Shown here piece after piece: positions 32,301 to 44,739 of a DNA stretch of 64,000 nt. The DNA is taken from contig OX465282.1 of the NCBI GenBank assembly GCA_949987705.1, positions 97,762,070-97,826,069 on the forward strand. Reading direction: 5' to 3'. The DNA comes from Thereva unica (taxonomy: Eukaryota; Arthropoda; Insecta; Diptera; Therevidae). The notes beneath the pieces were generated by a model. The model was not told the origin of the DNA, made no database searches, and worked only from the letters and a program-made list of their open reading frames with translations. Made by a program: the position numbers and the translations under genes. Numbering within the stretch: the stretch's first letter is position 1; each line of letters starts with the position of its first letter.

Positions 32301-32655
32301 AGATAAGTATCAGAAAGACCTTAAATGGATAAGTTTTGCTAATATCTAATAAACTCGATGGAATTAGACCCGTTCTAAACGAAGTGATCTTTTTTGGATT
32401 CTGCACAGCCCTTTACAAACATCACGAATTTTTCAAACCTTGGATCAGCACTTTTTGACGGGGAGTTGTTTTTTACGCGTGATACAATTTCAGGAAATTG
32501 CGGTTCATCCCGGGATTTCCAGTAGGTACCGCAAAATTTGTCCTTTTTGGTCAAGTCTGACAATGACTTTACATTGATTAGTTTTGCCAAAATCTCCAGA
32601 AAAAGTCATTCGCTTCCCTGTTTATCGACGGCGCTTCAACACGCTCATTACGAAT
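32301..32655. other. Unidentified segment with a 71-codon minus ORF
   Basis: An open minus-strand stretch (32375-32590) begins MAKLINVKSLSDL and contains FEKFVMFVKGCAESKKDHF. I do not recognise it; no domain is visible and there are repeats on both sides, so it may be a transposon scrap. Confidence 0.3.
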
Positions 32656-33035
32656 TCGAACACCCGCTTTACACAACGTCTACACTAGCCATGGCCATTT
32701 CCATATGGCACGGACAGTGTAGACCCTGAAACTTGGCCATTTTTAATGGCAGATTTTATGGCAAACTCGATGGAGAGCCATTATGGCCGACCATCAAATC
32801 TGGTATGAATTTGGCCATAATTTGACGTTTATGGCGGATTGTTCAAAATTTAGTTTGTTTGGGTAGTTTTAGTAGTAGGTACTTGTTTTTATAATTCTGA
32901 AAAATTTTTGATTCGGTAACATTTATGAAGATATGCCATTTTTTCAAATGAAAACACCGCCATGAATTGCCCACCACCAAAACATTTTACAGTTCGATGA
33001 TGATGGCAAAAATTATGGAATGTGTAGACGCAGTG
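32656..33035. mobile_element. Probable MITE with CGTCTACAC ends
   Basis: AACGTCTACACTAGCCAT near 32656 pairs imperfectly with ATGGAATGTGTAGACGC near 33020; the interior is rich in TGGCCAT/ATGGCCA words. No clear target duplication. Confidence 0.4.
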
Positions 33036-34871
33036 TTAGTGTAGCGAACGAAATACGAAGGAAATGTTTCTTTGTTAACGTTCAGGAAAAACAAATTCTC
33101 TAGAAAAATCTTGTTGATTTGCCACTATTATAGTTATTTGAACTATAACTGAACTTGAACTTCTGATACTAGTCAATTTCCCACTAGTGCTAAACGTATT
33201 ACTATTTTGTAAGAAGTCAGTTTATTCCATCTTCGTTCATCATACTGGGAAGTTAATCGTGTGGAACGAAGGGGTCAAACCCACATCCCCATATAATTTG
33301 AGATTTCCTATAAACACAATATACTGTTTATGTGTCTATTTACTCTTAATTTTTCTTGTTTTAGAAATATAAAAATTTTGTTTACACTTATTGCGCATCA
33401 TATGTCTATAAAATCAATATTTTAATTATTATACAAATCTCAAAGATAATTCAGAGTAATCTCAAAAGTAAATAGAATAAATTGCTCGGCAATTTTTATT
33501 ATTTCACAAAATAAAGGTTTTTTCCAGTTTTTTCTTTTTTAAATGCACAAAGATCGGATGGTGCATTTCGAAATGAAAATAACTGATAATAATAAATTAA
33601 ATAAACTCTATTTAACGATTAATTAAGCATTTAATAATTAATTTTTATTTAGACCATGTAAGCAATTTTGTTAATCATGCTTCACGTGCACTTTTATGGC
33701 GCCATAATATTCTGGATGGACGAATAAAAATGAGCTACTTTCTGTCTTGTTTGATTTTCCTCCTATAAATATTACAGTAAAGGCCGTAGTTTTTGTATTA
33801 ATATTATTTTTTCCATATTTACATTTTGTTCAAGTGTCAATCAAATGAGACCATCTTATCAGTTAATACTGGAAAAAGTTATTTGTTATTATTAAAAGTG
33901 AAAATTTACTTTATCGGTTCAAGGAGATCTTGTTGTTGGCGGTATATACATAAAATTGATATCAAGTACTTGACAAGAGTAATTCCCTTTTTTTATTTCG
34001 TTATTAGTATCGGCAGCCTACATTAAAATTGATCAATTTATCAATCAACTAAAGGTAATCAGGTTAAGCAACTTTAAGCACGATCGACACCCTGCGACAG
34101 GGACAGGCATTTACTGATAAATTGTCATGGAAATGGATAATACATCTGTTCTGAATAGAAAGAGTTTTATTTATAATAATAATAAATAAAAAATGAGAAT
34201 TATTCCTTATCGTTTCTTATTAACGGTTGTGGTGATGATATCATGAAAAAGATGGAAAATAAATTTCAAAATATATACTTGAAAAATGTTCAATGTGAAA
34301 TTATTACGGTTAAATATGAAGTCATGATTCATTGCGGGGAAAATTGCTTCTAGTAAATGAATCAGGTGTGTATCTCCTGGGGGATTCATTTTAGGGGGAG
34401 TGTCATATTTATTTTGGTGCGTACATTACCCTACAAAATTATCTTAGACAAAAAAACGCTGAAATTTTTAGAAAATGAAAAGCAAATGTCATTCATTTAT
34501 CACATTTGTAAGATTTTTAATTTAACATCATTTGCTAATAAGATGAAGTCATGGACCCGGGCCAGGAATGAAGTAATCTTTTCTGGGCTGCTTTCACCAG
34601 AGCTTAGCGAATTGATTGATATACCTCCTTCATCTTCATTTTTTCAAATTTAGAATGAATTGAGGAGCCAGCGAATTTCGTTTCAACCGCGAGAGAAGGC
34701 AAAAGGTGAAATTGAAAAATAAGAAAACCCAGATGGGAGTTTCAACTGAATTGCTCAAAGCCAACATTGAAGTAATAGCAGAGATATTACATCCCATATA
34801 AGAGCCAGAGGACAAAAAAAGATTGTCAAATAAATAGAAGTGAGCAATAATTATTAACTTGTGAAAAAATG
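33036..34871. other. AT-rich noncoding, no gene recognised
   Basis: About 1.8 kb. Small open stretches occur but none resembles a known protein or has splice support. Confidence 0.4.
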
Positions 34872-36450
34872 ATAGACCAAGAGCCAGCGACGTTTTTCGG
34901 GTTGTCATTTCATTAGTCATGAAAATTTCCACACTGAATCTTATACACCTGCTGAACAATAAAAGCCAATTCTGGCAGCCCCCAGTGGCCGGAATGTAGT
35001 ACCCTAAAATTACAAAGGGGGTAGGAAATAAAGTTCAATTTTGTTATAGTATTAGTCTTGAATTTTCAGGAGATTGTTTTTGATGGTATTCTCTATTTAT
35101 AAAAATTATTGCCAGAACATTTCCCCTTCACCAAAGTGCCGCCAGAACGCTGTAAATATTCATTTAATAAAACGCTATTTTTGTTATTTCATTATAGTTG
35201 AGTCGTCAGAGTCAGACTAAATGTTAACTGACGAAACTTTTTCTAAAAATATAGTTTTTCGTGAGTAGAATATGTTAAAAAAGAGTTTCGGAAAATTGGT
35301 TGTACGCTACCCCTAAAAAACCCCCTAAAAACAAAATTTCGTTTTTGGCTAATATCTCTTAAACGGTAAGTCCTATCCTAAAATATTGTTTACAAAGTTT
35401 GTAGATCATGCAATTATCTACAAAAAATGATATTATACATTTTCCCGTGCGAATCGCCGTTCATGAGATATCGCCGTTTTAAAGATTTAAAATACTCATC
35501 CCCTAATTCGCAACTTGTATAGGTCGCCAGACGTTCAATAAATCCTCTGTTGCACTACGTGGCTAATATTTTCAGAGGTGATTCCAGGATGGTTTTGGAG
35601 AGAAAAATTGTTCTACAGAGGGGGCTATCCCCACTATCCACTACGATACAGGGTGTTTACGAAAGAAAAAAATGTATTTTTTTAATATTTACTTAAAGTT
35701 GAATAACTCCTAGACGAATTATCGCAGAGCAATGTAATGCGGATAAATGCAAACACCATTGAACGGACTGCGCTCAATAACCGTGACGTGGAACTGGTCG
35801 ATAAATTCTGCTACCTCGGTAGTATTATTACGATATCTCATGAACGGCGATTCGCACGGGAAAATGTATAATATCATTTTTTGTAGATAATTGCATGCAT
35901 GATCTACAAACTTTGTAAACAATATTTTAGGATAGGACTTACCGTTTAAGAGATATTAGCCAAAAACGAAATTTTCTGTTTTTAGGGGGTTTTTTAGGGG
36001 GTTTTTTAGGGGTAGCGTACAACCAATTTTCCGAAACTCTTTTTTAACATATTCTACTCACGAAAAACTATATTTTTAGAAAAAGTTTCGTCAGTTAACA
36101 TTTAGTCTGACTCTGACGACTCAACTATAATGAAATAATAAAAATAGCGTTTTATTAAATGAATATTTACAGCGTTCTGGCGGCACTTTGGTGAAGGGGA
36201 AATGTTCTGGCAATAATTTTTATAAATAGAGAATACCATCAAAAACAATCTCCTGAAAATTCATGACTAATACTATAACAAAATTGAACTTTATTTCCTA
36301 CCCCCTTTGTAATTTTAGGGTACTACATTCCGGCCACTGGGGGCTGCCAGAATTGGCTTTTATTGTTCAGCAGGTGTATAAGATTCAGTGTGGAAATTTT
36401 CATGACTAATGAAATGACAACCCAAAATATGTCGCTGGCTCTTCCTCTAT
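34872..36450. mobile_element. 1.6-kb foldback element, arms about 600 bp
   Basis: Left arm 34872-35478 and right arm 35836-36450 are inverted copies with only scattered differences. Termini are ATAGACCAAGAGCCAGCGAC and, inverted, ATAGAGGAAGAGCCAGCGAC, the same AAGAGCCAGYGAC terminus as the 7583-11705 element. The 357-bp spacer holds a piece related to 10490-10800 and a LINE scrap (NTIERTALNNRDVELVDKFC at about 35750-35810). A duplication (GGGGGTTTTTTA) sits near 35985-36010 in the right arm only. No TSD recognised. Confidence 0.75.
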
Positions 36451-36479
36451 GAGATCTTAAAGAAAACGGAAATTTCAGA

Positions 36480-36600
36480 AGCAAATACTAGTCTCCTGGT
36501 TCTTTGTAGAATTGAGGATAAAATAGATTGCAAGCTAAGAGAACAACAAATAGGATTTAGTAAACGTCACTCAAGGTAGGTAACTCAACGACCCTAAGAT
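36480..36600 (+). pseudogene. LINE RT scrap
   Basis: Translates as RIEDKIDCKLREQQIGFSKR, the conserved RT block before motif A. Too short to classify. Confidence 0.55.
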
Positions 36601-36689
36601 TAATAGTCGAATAATCGATAGAATGGAAGTCACCATTATATGTACATTACTTTCGTAACAATCCATAGCGGAGCTATTTTTTTATGTGT

Positions 36690-36790
36690 CTAGTCTCAGG
36701 TGTCAACCTTTATATTACCAGTCCGTCATGTTGTTCACGTCATCGTGTGATGCAATGCAATGTAAGCTTATCTCGAAGGATAGAAAAAGA
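36690..36790 (-). pseudogene. LINE family J 3'-UTR scrap
   Basis: Contains the family words CTAGTCTCAGGTGTCAACC, CCAGTCCGTCATG and TGCAATGTAAGCTTA. Confidence 0.55.
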
Positions 36791-37239
36791 AAAGAATATT
36801 TTAAAACAAGTCTGAGGGGCTCAACTGAGCCCTCGGATTAACCTCCTGAAACAAATAAATCCCGTTAACCAGTCGGCAAAAGGTGTAACGCCGGCGGCAG
36901 ACAACCAGTGTTTTCAGATGAACAGAATGATTCGGCCTTTTCTATAAAAAATATTAAGGCGACGAAGCTAGTGTTACACGAACGATGAGGAAAGCAATCA
37001 ATATTATGGCCTGTGAAGGAATATACGTAATCACTACGACCAAAGAAGTCAAGGCAGGCGTGAACCAGTGTGAGGACAAAGTTTGCTTTTTCGATACGAA
37101 GGGAATCGTCCAGTAAAAATTTGTTCCCACAAGGTGGCACATTTAACCAGCAATATTACCTTCCAACTATCGAATGAAACAATGTATATGTGGAAATCGG
37201 CCTGCACTTTCAGCCAAATCGGACTCGTAGTTTTGTTTT

Positions 37240-37990
37240 GACCTCGTGTGGAAGCGTGCATATCCGTGGATACGCTGATTCGATTCTTGTTTTTGGCAGG
37301 GGGGAAATCGTGCAGCGAAATCAAAGAACGCTTGGATGCTGTGTACATTACTCTTCTCCTTCAACGGCAACCGTCAAAAATTAGTTTCAACGTAGTTGCA
37401 CGTCGGTTTTTGATGAGTCACGCCCACCGAAATTGGCTACCACGGAGGATAACGTGGCAAAAATTCACGATCTCGTATTGGCATCCCGCCGATTGAAGAT
37501 GCGCGAGATAGCCGACACAGTAGGCATCTCCAAAGACCGCGTGGATCATATTCTGCATGAAATATTGGGCATGCAAAAGCTTTCGGCGCGATGCGTGCAA
37601 TCGTGAGACCACTTCAGAGCAGTGTTTGGTGCTGTTTAAGCTCAATCCGAAAGAGTTACTGCGTCGTTTCGTGACCATCGGCGAAACGTGGATTCACTGG
37701 TACACCACAGATACCAAGGAACAGTCGAAACAGTGGGCTTCACCCGGCGAACGTGATCCGACGAAGGCGAAGACTGTCCTATCGGCCGGAAAGGTGATGG
37801 CCACTGGGATTCACTATTCACAAGGTGTGATATACATACATCGACTTCCTGGAGCAAAACGTTCACAGGGATCTACTAAGCCGAATTATTGGGCCGATTC
37901 AACGCCGTATTGCAGAAAAAACAACGGTTTTTAAACATGACAACGCACCGGCCCACACGGCCAAATTTTGACAGTGCGATACGTTTTTGA
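37240..37990 (+). pseudogene. Mariner transposase, dead
   Basis: Tc1/mariner cut-and-paste transposase in broken frames. N-terminal HTH: LIRFLFLAGGKSCSEIKERL (about 37265-37335), then EDNVAKIHDLVLASRRLKMR and EIADTVGISKDRVDHILHEI (about 37446-37560). Catalytic region: ELLRRFVTIGETWIHWYT (37650-37700), PTKAKTVLSAGKVMATGI, and KHDNAPAHTAKF (about 37934-37970). The first catalytic Asp of the DETW-type motif is Gly (37680-37682), and at least three frameshifts or stops interrupt the ORF, so it cannot be active. The C-terminus after HDNAPAH is lost. TIRs were not recognised. Confidence 0.85.
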
Positions 37991-40900
37991 ATGAAATTGT
38001 AATCGTTACAGTGTCAGAAACGCCGGGAAATAATGCGATATAAAACAAGAAAATATTTAATAATATAATTTTATTTTCATTTTAATTATTTAATATGTTT
38101 TTAAAATATTGTTAGGACAAGCGAAAACGGCTTGATGCGATGTAACCACATTTCGATTTCGTCAAATCGTTTTATTAAAAACTGAGGATTTTAAGTGTGA
38201 TGGAAACAAGGTATTAGAAAGACCGCTCATTCTATCTTATGGTTCTTTCGTTTAGTTCAAAGCTTCAAACGAAGGGTAATGGCTGAAGGCTCGCCTAGAT
38301 GATAAACTTTCATCGCAAGTTTATTTGTTTGGGCACGTTTGTCTATGGCTTGCGCTAAAAAATTCGACTTTGAATGCCAAGATTTTATGAATAGAGAGCT
38401 CCTGACTTTCAAAGCTCGGATTATAGAGATAGATCTGCCTTCTTCGAAAATACTACTTTAGTAATAATTTAGACGTAAGATGGAAGCCCGTTACATGAAC
38501 TACCAGGATGGCTCGCTCAAGGCAATACCATCTCCGCTGCTTACGACCAGATAGTATAATTTTCTGCTAGACAGTGCACTTATGGGATAATCAATTGACA
38601 TAACTGCCGACCGTGTAAAGGAGGTTCTCCCTTGAATTGAGCCTTTTGTATAACATAACTAACCGCGTTATGCGGTTATGACTAAAATGGGTTTATAAAT
38701 TAAAATGTAGTAATTAGGTAATATTTTTTAGAGTCAGTAAGCTGATTATTTCAAAAATAAAACACAATAGGTTATTTCGCAAATGTCTGCTATGTGTGTA
38801 ATATTTGATCATGGAAATTAATAAATAAAAGAAATAATTTTGAAAGATCAACTTCCTACATTAGATGCTTCCTATCTTTCTCAAGAAATTGTTATTACCA
38901 GGGCTGAGCCTATAGGTCAGATTTATTAACATTTTACGGTTTATTAAACAATGTTAAGGTTAAAGATTTATGTAGATCATGAAATAAATTGCTGTAAAAA
39001 GGTTAGTCCTTTACATTATTATGCTTCCATACGCAGTAAAAGTAGGTATATTTTTTATACATTGGTTATGATGAAATCTTTAATAAATAATATTTGATCA
39101 TTGAAAATTCAAATATCCCGAGGTTAAAACAATTTCCTCATCCCATTAATTGAAGCAGATTTTGTATGTGCTGTGCAAAATATGCGCGCCAACTGAAAAT
39201 GGGGTATGGAATGTTTAATTTTTAAAAGATTGTCAATTATTACATGTTATAGAGAGTATACATTTTTTAAGGAAACGATAAAGAAATGTAAAGGATCTAG
39301 AATACGATATAGTTTCATAAATAGTTAAACTAATAAAGTTTAGTAGATTCTAATTATTCAAACGATAACTTTTAATAGATCAACGCTCTCTCAAATGTTT
39401 CCAACTTGAAAATTACGACCATTTCGAAATGTACACAATTGCATATTTTATTAATAAATAAATTGTTTAGTATATAGCAATAACATAAAAAAATATTTAG
39501 ATGCCACTTCTCACCTCCATTTTTCATAATAGAATTCTTTTTAATCAGTTTATCCTTTTTTGTGCGTTATATGTGCACTTCTTAAGTTATTAAATTAATA
39601 ATACTTCAGAAACAGCAGCAATAGCTTCAATAACTATAAAAAAACTATTTTCCACAAGGTTGTTGAACTTTTCTTATATTTCTTCCTCTTTTTTTTATTA
39701 TTTCAAAATACGATAACAAAGTTTTTGTTATATAACACCAATTGACCTTCACAATAATTATTACACTAATTTGATAAACAACAATTGAAAACGCACTTTT
39801 AATTTTCACCCTTTTCTGTTTTAGTATATAACTTGACGACTAGAGCGCGCATCGATTAAACATCGGTGTTTTCACTAAGTTGGACAATTTATGCTAATCA
39901 GTATCACTACAAGGCGGCCTTATACCAAACTGAGTTGAGCATTGAGCTTTCAGCCTTCTGCTTCTTCACGGACAGAGTTGTTCACGTTGCCGGAACATTC
40001 GGCGGAATGAGCGAGCGGAGCGACTGCTTCAGGTTTACATACTGAAAAATCACGAATTGCCCCAAAGTATTTTGGTATGAAACAAATTATCAAATCTAAT
40101 TTCAAATAAAAAAAAAGAATCAAATGATACTACATGTTATATATTCGAGGAGTAAACGTAAAGCACGAGTGATATGCGTGGGATTAAAATTTAGACCAGG
40201 AGAGACGTCGACAAAAAAATTAGGTAAGCAATGCTACAGTTAATATAATAGTCTAGCCTTCGTCTAAGACGTAGTTTTTGTGTTTTCAATAATATGATTT
40301 AGTAAAGTCAGATGTACAGTGTATTATTGTTTATATGAACACTTTGAACACTTCAAATGTCCTGGTTGTTCATTTGACTTTTGGTAATGATACGATAAGA
40401 TGGTTGGAATTGTGAAGGTTAAATTGTTGTTTTCATAAAACATTAAACTCGAATTATTTCTTTAGTTTACAATATTATCTTCCGCATTTTTTTAGTACAT
40501 TGTATGTTAGGTCAGGAATGGCGTGAGGAAAAAATCTTTGATATTTTTCCACTGTAGTTAAGATTATAGCATACATAATATTCATTTAGAGAAATTACAA
40601 CGAAAATAGAGCAAATTACAGAATTACATAATTTAATAGGGAAAAGAAAAAGGGCTAAATAATTTGAAAATTCCTTCAAGCATGAGGTATGTGTGGTGTG
40701 GCACGTTCTGTTGGAATTACGTGCGCTGTAGGCTCAAAAATGATTCAAGACTTAGGAAAGGTTTTCGACATCCCCAACAACGGTTACGATACCAGTAACT
40801 TCTACTAACTGGTATTCTTGAAGACCGGCCTTATCATTCCGCCAGCCGAAATGGGGCATCATATAGTCGCTCTATAAGAGCGTAGTGGTCGTTGGTGTAC

Positions 40901-41100
40901 CATCAGAAGATATCTAATGCCCCAATATTGGCTGGTCTGTTTATTACAAAAAGCCAGCCAAGCCGAAAAATGGCTCGTCACTCAGGATCATTTTTTACTA
41001 TAAACCCCGTTGTTGTGGCGTTAGATGCTCTTTAATAAACTGTAATCGACTCCTATCCACAAATGTCAAATATTAATGACAAATCCAAATCAAAATGGCG
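37991..41100. other. About 3 kb of AT-rich noncoding sequence, no gene recognised
   Basis: Largely without transposon coding remnants. Around 39820-39960 both strands carry TATA-like words (TATATAAC on plus, GTATAAGG on minus) near a locally GC-richer stretch, which could be a core promoter but has no transcript support in sequence. Confidence 0.35.
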
Positions 41101-41820
41101 GCCAAACAAAACCGGCATTAAAGATTAAGTGTGTTCGATGATTGCTTATAAAGTTCAGAGCAGAGTAGCTAATTGGGAGCAGCTGTCAAGTTCATGTCAA
41201 AGCAGAAAAAATCAGAAAATTTTAACAATCTCAAAAAACACTTTTCTGCTCATCTTTGCTCAAAACTCCGCTTTTAGAGGTTAGATACGAATGTCAATTT
41301 TAGAAGAATAAATATATACCGATAAAAACAATTGAATATTTCCAATTATTTTGCAAATGTCAATTTTCTGATTTTTCCTGTTTTCGATTTGACATTTGTC
41401 AAAAGAAAAATAAGAAGAAGAATTTGGCTGCTCTGCCTGCTCCTACAAATTTGGTGGAGCAGAAAAAGTGAGAGTTCTCAACCCAGAACAGGCTCAAAAA
41501 GACGGAGCCAACCAAATGGGAGCAGAAAAGTTCTGTCAAAAAGTCTTAAAGAACGCAAATTGCTGATTTTTTCTGCTCCAGCTTGAACTGAGATGTTTCG
41601 CGCAAATCAAGAAGACCATAACCTAGAAATCACTTGCGTCTTCTAAATAATTACATAAAACTGCTGAAATTTATAAATTATTTATGAAATTATTCAAAAG
41701 TTTGTTACTAGGTACCGAATGAAGAACTTATTTTCATCACATCGCAATCATTTTGGTTTGACATGATAAGTGACAAGCTTTGTTCCAGTATTTTTCCTGC
41801 AAAAATTTATTGGGCAAAAA
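41101..41820. repeat. GGAGCAGAAAA-rich repeat
   Basis: 41150-41600 holds many forward and inverted copies of GGAGCAGAAAA / TTTTCTGCTCC, suggesting a diverged inverted-repeat element; ends not resolved. Confidence 0.35.
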
Positions 41821-41874
41821 CTTAGTTGAATGGTGGGGATAATTTTGTCAAAAATTCAGAAAGTAAAGAAACAC

Positions 41875-43595
41875 TTTTTGGGCAATTTCCTGCAAATCAA
41901 GAAAAAGATAACATAAATGTCGATTGTCTATGTGTATGCCGCTTGTTAAGATACCCACATACATTCAAAAAACTGTCAATTGACAACTTGCAAGAAATCG
42001 CAGGACCGAAAACCTCCGGCTAATTCCTGCAGGAGGGGAAGTGATACTCCCTCTTCAAATAATATTTAATAAATCATTGTCAATAGGAGTGTTTCCATCG
42101 CTGTGGAAAAAATCCTATCTTACACCAATCCATAAGGCAGGCGATAAGCACTTGGTGGACAACTATAGGGGGATTGCCATTCTCTCTTCAATCCCAAAAC
42201 TTTTTGAAAAACTTGTTTTCGACAAGATAGCTCCCGTCATTGACCCACTTCTTAACGAGCAACAGCACGGATTTAGAAAAGGGCGTTCAACCACCTCAAA
42301 CCTTATGATCTTAACCTCTGAACTGTTATGTGGTATGGAGAATGGTCATCAAATCGACGCAGTCTATACGGACTTTAGCAAAGCCTTTGATCGTGTTGAC
42401 CACCATATTTTAATAACAAAACTTTCAAAATTTGGAATATCCGGTGCTGCCCTGAAATGGATAAGATCTTATCTTGACGGAAGAACTCAGGTGGTTAGAT
42501 TTCAAGGATTTCTATCTAAAGAAATCGACGTGACCTCCGGTGTACCCCAGGGCAGTCATCTAGGCCCACTCTTATTTAATATATTTATCTCTGATTTATC
42601 TGACGAACTGAAGGATATTCCACATCTCTTTTACGCAGACGATTTAAAAATATACAACATCATAAGGTCCCAAAGTGATGTATTGTTCTTTCAATCAAAA
42701 CTGAATGCTCTGCAAGACTGGTGCACAACGAATAAACTACATCTCAACATCGCTAAATGTCACTCAATCACCTTCTCACGAAAAAAAAATATACAGCGTT
42801 GGCAGTATTATCTGAACGACAAGGTCCTTGACCATGTCGATCAAATTAGGGATTTAGGTGTTGTTCTAGACAACAAGTTAAATTTTAATTTGCATTATGA
42901 CAACATTACTGCCAGAGCCAACAAGCTGTTAGGTTTTATTAAGAGAAGAGCTAAAGAATTTGGCAATGTTTGGGTTACTAAAACTCTTTTCTGTTCCCTT
43001 GTCCGCCCAATCCTGGAATACGCTTGCCCGATATGGGATCCCATATTCCAGGTAAGTAGTAACAGGATTGAATCAATACAAAAAAAATTTCTTCTTTTCG
43101 CGCTACGTCATCTCCACGACCCGCGCGATTATCTTAGTCTACCACCCTACACGAACAGGCTCAAAGCATTACATCTCTTACCACTGTCATGTAGGAGAAA
43201 GATGCTTATCTCATGCCTCACCTTGGACGTTTTAAACAGCAACCTCAAAGTGCAGTTTCTATCGGATAGAATTAAGTTCAATGACGATGTCCGACAGACG
43301 AGACACGTGAAATTGCTTAAGGAATATTCCCATCGCACCGAGTATGCCAAGAACGAACCTGTTAACAGATGTTGTGTGGTCTTCAATACCTACAAATCCT
43401 GTTTTTCCCCCTCCATAAGTAAACAGTCTTTTAAAAGAAAATTGATATCCCTATTATCATCCTAGTCTGTACTAATCAATATAGCTTAAGTTATATTTAT
43501 GTACTATAATAAGGGCAATGATGTAAATTAGTTTAAGTGTGCCTTCTTTTGGCTTATTAATAAATAAATAAAATTTCCCCGCTTTTTCTTGCATG
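41875..43595 (+). mobile_element. 5'-truncated LINE C (jockey/CR1-like) between 17-bp repeats
   Basis: The insert contains one long RT ORF and ends at a TTATTAATAAATAAATAAA tail (about 43556-43575). AGAAAGTAAAGAAACAC occurs on both sides (41858-41874 and 43596-43612), a good candidate target duplication. About 20 bp of non-tail sequence lie between the A-rich tail and the right repeat, which is unusual. Confidence 0.65.
42041..43465 (+). CDS. LINE C ORF2 reverse transcriptase, N-terminally truncated
   Basis: An uninterrupted 474-codon reading frame. Copies LINE RNA at the target site by target-primed reverse transcription. In order: fingers (KAGDKHLVDNYRGIAILSSI), GFRKGRSTTSNL, motif A YTDFSKAFDRVDH (about residue 109), motif B SGVPQGSHLGPLLF (about 166), motif C LFYADDLKIYN (about 216), thumb LGFIKRRAKEFGN, PILEYACPIW, and a C-terminal tail (EPVNRCCVVFNTY). 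All three catalytic Asp are present. The endonuclease domain and ORF1 are absent, so it cannot retrotranspose alone. No ATG is needed at the given start: the frame simply opens there (GTG). LINE B at 54.5 kb is a relative. Intactness suggests a fairly young copy. Confidence 0.85.
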   Translation: MILPLQIIFNKSLSIGVFPSLWKKSYLTPIHKAGDKHLVDNYRGIAILSSIPKLFEKLVFDKIAPVIDPLLNEQQHGFRKGRSTTSNLMILTSELLCGMENGHQIDAVYTDFSKAFDRVDHHILITKLSKFGISGAALKWIRSYLDGRTQVVRFQGFLSKEIDVTSGVPQGSHLGPLLFNIFISDLSDELKDIPHLFYADDLKIYNIIRSQSDVLFFQSKLNALQDWCTTNKLHLNIAKCHSITFSRKKNIQRWQYYLNDKVLDHVDQIRDLGVVLDNKLNFNLHYDNITARANKLLGFIKRRAKEFGNVWVTKTLFCSLVRPILEYACPIWDPIFQVSSNRIESIQKKFLLFALRHLHDPRDYLSLPPYTNRLKALHLLPLSCRRKMLISCLTLDVLNSNLKVQFLSDRIKFNDDVRQTRHVKLLKEYSHRTEYAKNEPVNRCCVVFNTYKSCFSPSISKQSFKRKLISLLSS

Positions 43596-43612
43596 AGAAA
43601 GTAAAGAAACAC

Positions 43613-44739
43613 GAATTGGGAAAATTTTTGTCCCGCGGGATCCAAAATTCGAGTTCTGGAACAAAGCTACAGTTGCTTTTGACAATTTAAATTCACTACA
43701 TAACAGTTGCCGGAAATCAAAACCTCGGGAACTTATTTGCAAGTGGGGGAGCGAAAATGTCCCCTCTTTTCCATCCCGAGAAAGTAAGAAAAGCGGGATC
43801 TCATTTGGCGTAAAATATGCCAAGGGCAGGGAATGATATCATAAAAATGTATGTTTTTTAATTACTGTTATCATGCAAAATATCCAGACCTATTCTGAAC
43901 TCCGATGGAAACGATACCCCTGGAATTTTCTTACATAGTAGCATAAATTGTAATTTCGAAATTATTCTCTAGCTAAGGTTAGAATTGGGCTGAATACTTT
44001 GTTTGCCTGACTCAGTAGTTTTTTGACATACAATAAAATTAGCCGCGAGGGTAATCCCCGTACATTCACATGCTTATTGGGAATCCCCTGTCGTAGGCGT
44101 AGGGTAATTTGACATGAACCGGGGTAGAGTATTCGTTGAGTTTAGAGAAAACTTTTCCCCTCATGTTAATTCGATGATGGTTCTTTGACGTTTCTTGGTT
44201 GACGAGACAGATAAGTAATTTCACGTCGTGTCTCCGTTGATATATGTGCAGTAAACGCGACGTGTTTCGTGGAGTTTTCTTGGATTTAACGAAACTTAAC
44301 TCAACCCTCTGCATGGAGACTCAGTAATTGATCACGTTCGGATACATGCACATAAATCTACTTAGACAATTTTGTGTTATTGTTGCTTAGTAGATGGATA
44401 TCTTCACCTATCGAATTTAAATATTTTGTGGAGTGTAACGAGTCGACTGATTGGCATTTACAAATAATCACGCGCCCAAGCAGTTTGCATTCAAAATAAA
44501 ACCTTTGTTCACACACGAGCACAACTGATTTTGGATTAATCGGTGTTCTGTACCCTGATGAAATCGAACCACGAAACTAAAATCGGGATTCGAACCCGGG
44601 ACTTCTGGGGTGACAAATAACAACGAACTCATGACAAATCACAACGAACCATATCGATGGCAGCAACTAAGTTTTTGGTACTTGCGAGTACTAGGTTGGA
44701 GTGTAACGATATCCACGAAGTTACTTTGGTTTGTCTTCA
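43613..44739. other. Noncoding, one B-box-like word
   Basis: About 1.1 kb with no gene. At 44589-44607 the minus strand reads CCCGGGTTCGAATCCCGAT, a pol III B box, but no A box or tRNA fold was found; perhaps a SINE scrap. The segment at 43890-43950 is shared with 22740-22800. Confidence 0.35.

Noticed and set aside
34872..36450. Assembly artefact explanation for the large palindrome
   Set aside because: The arms differ at scattered positions and one arm has a private duplication, so they are two real sequences and not one read twice.
39820..39960. Divergent promoter with TATA-like words on both strands
   Set aside because: No adjacent coding exon or splice structure was found; TATA words are expected by chance in AT-rich DNA.
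44585..44610. tRNA-like B box CCCGGGTTCGAATCCCGAT
   Set aside because: No A box at a proper distance and no cloverleaf; too little to call a tRNA or SINE.
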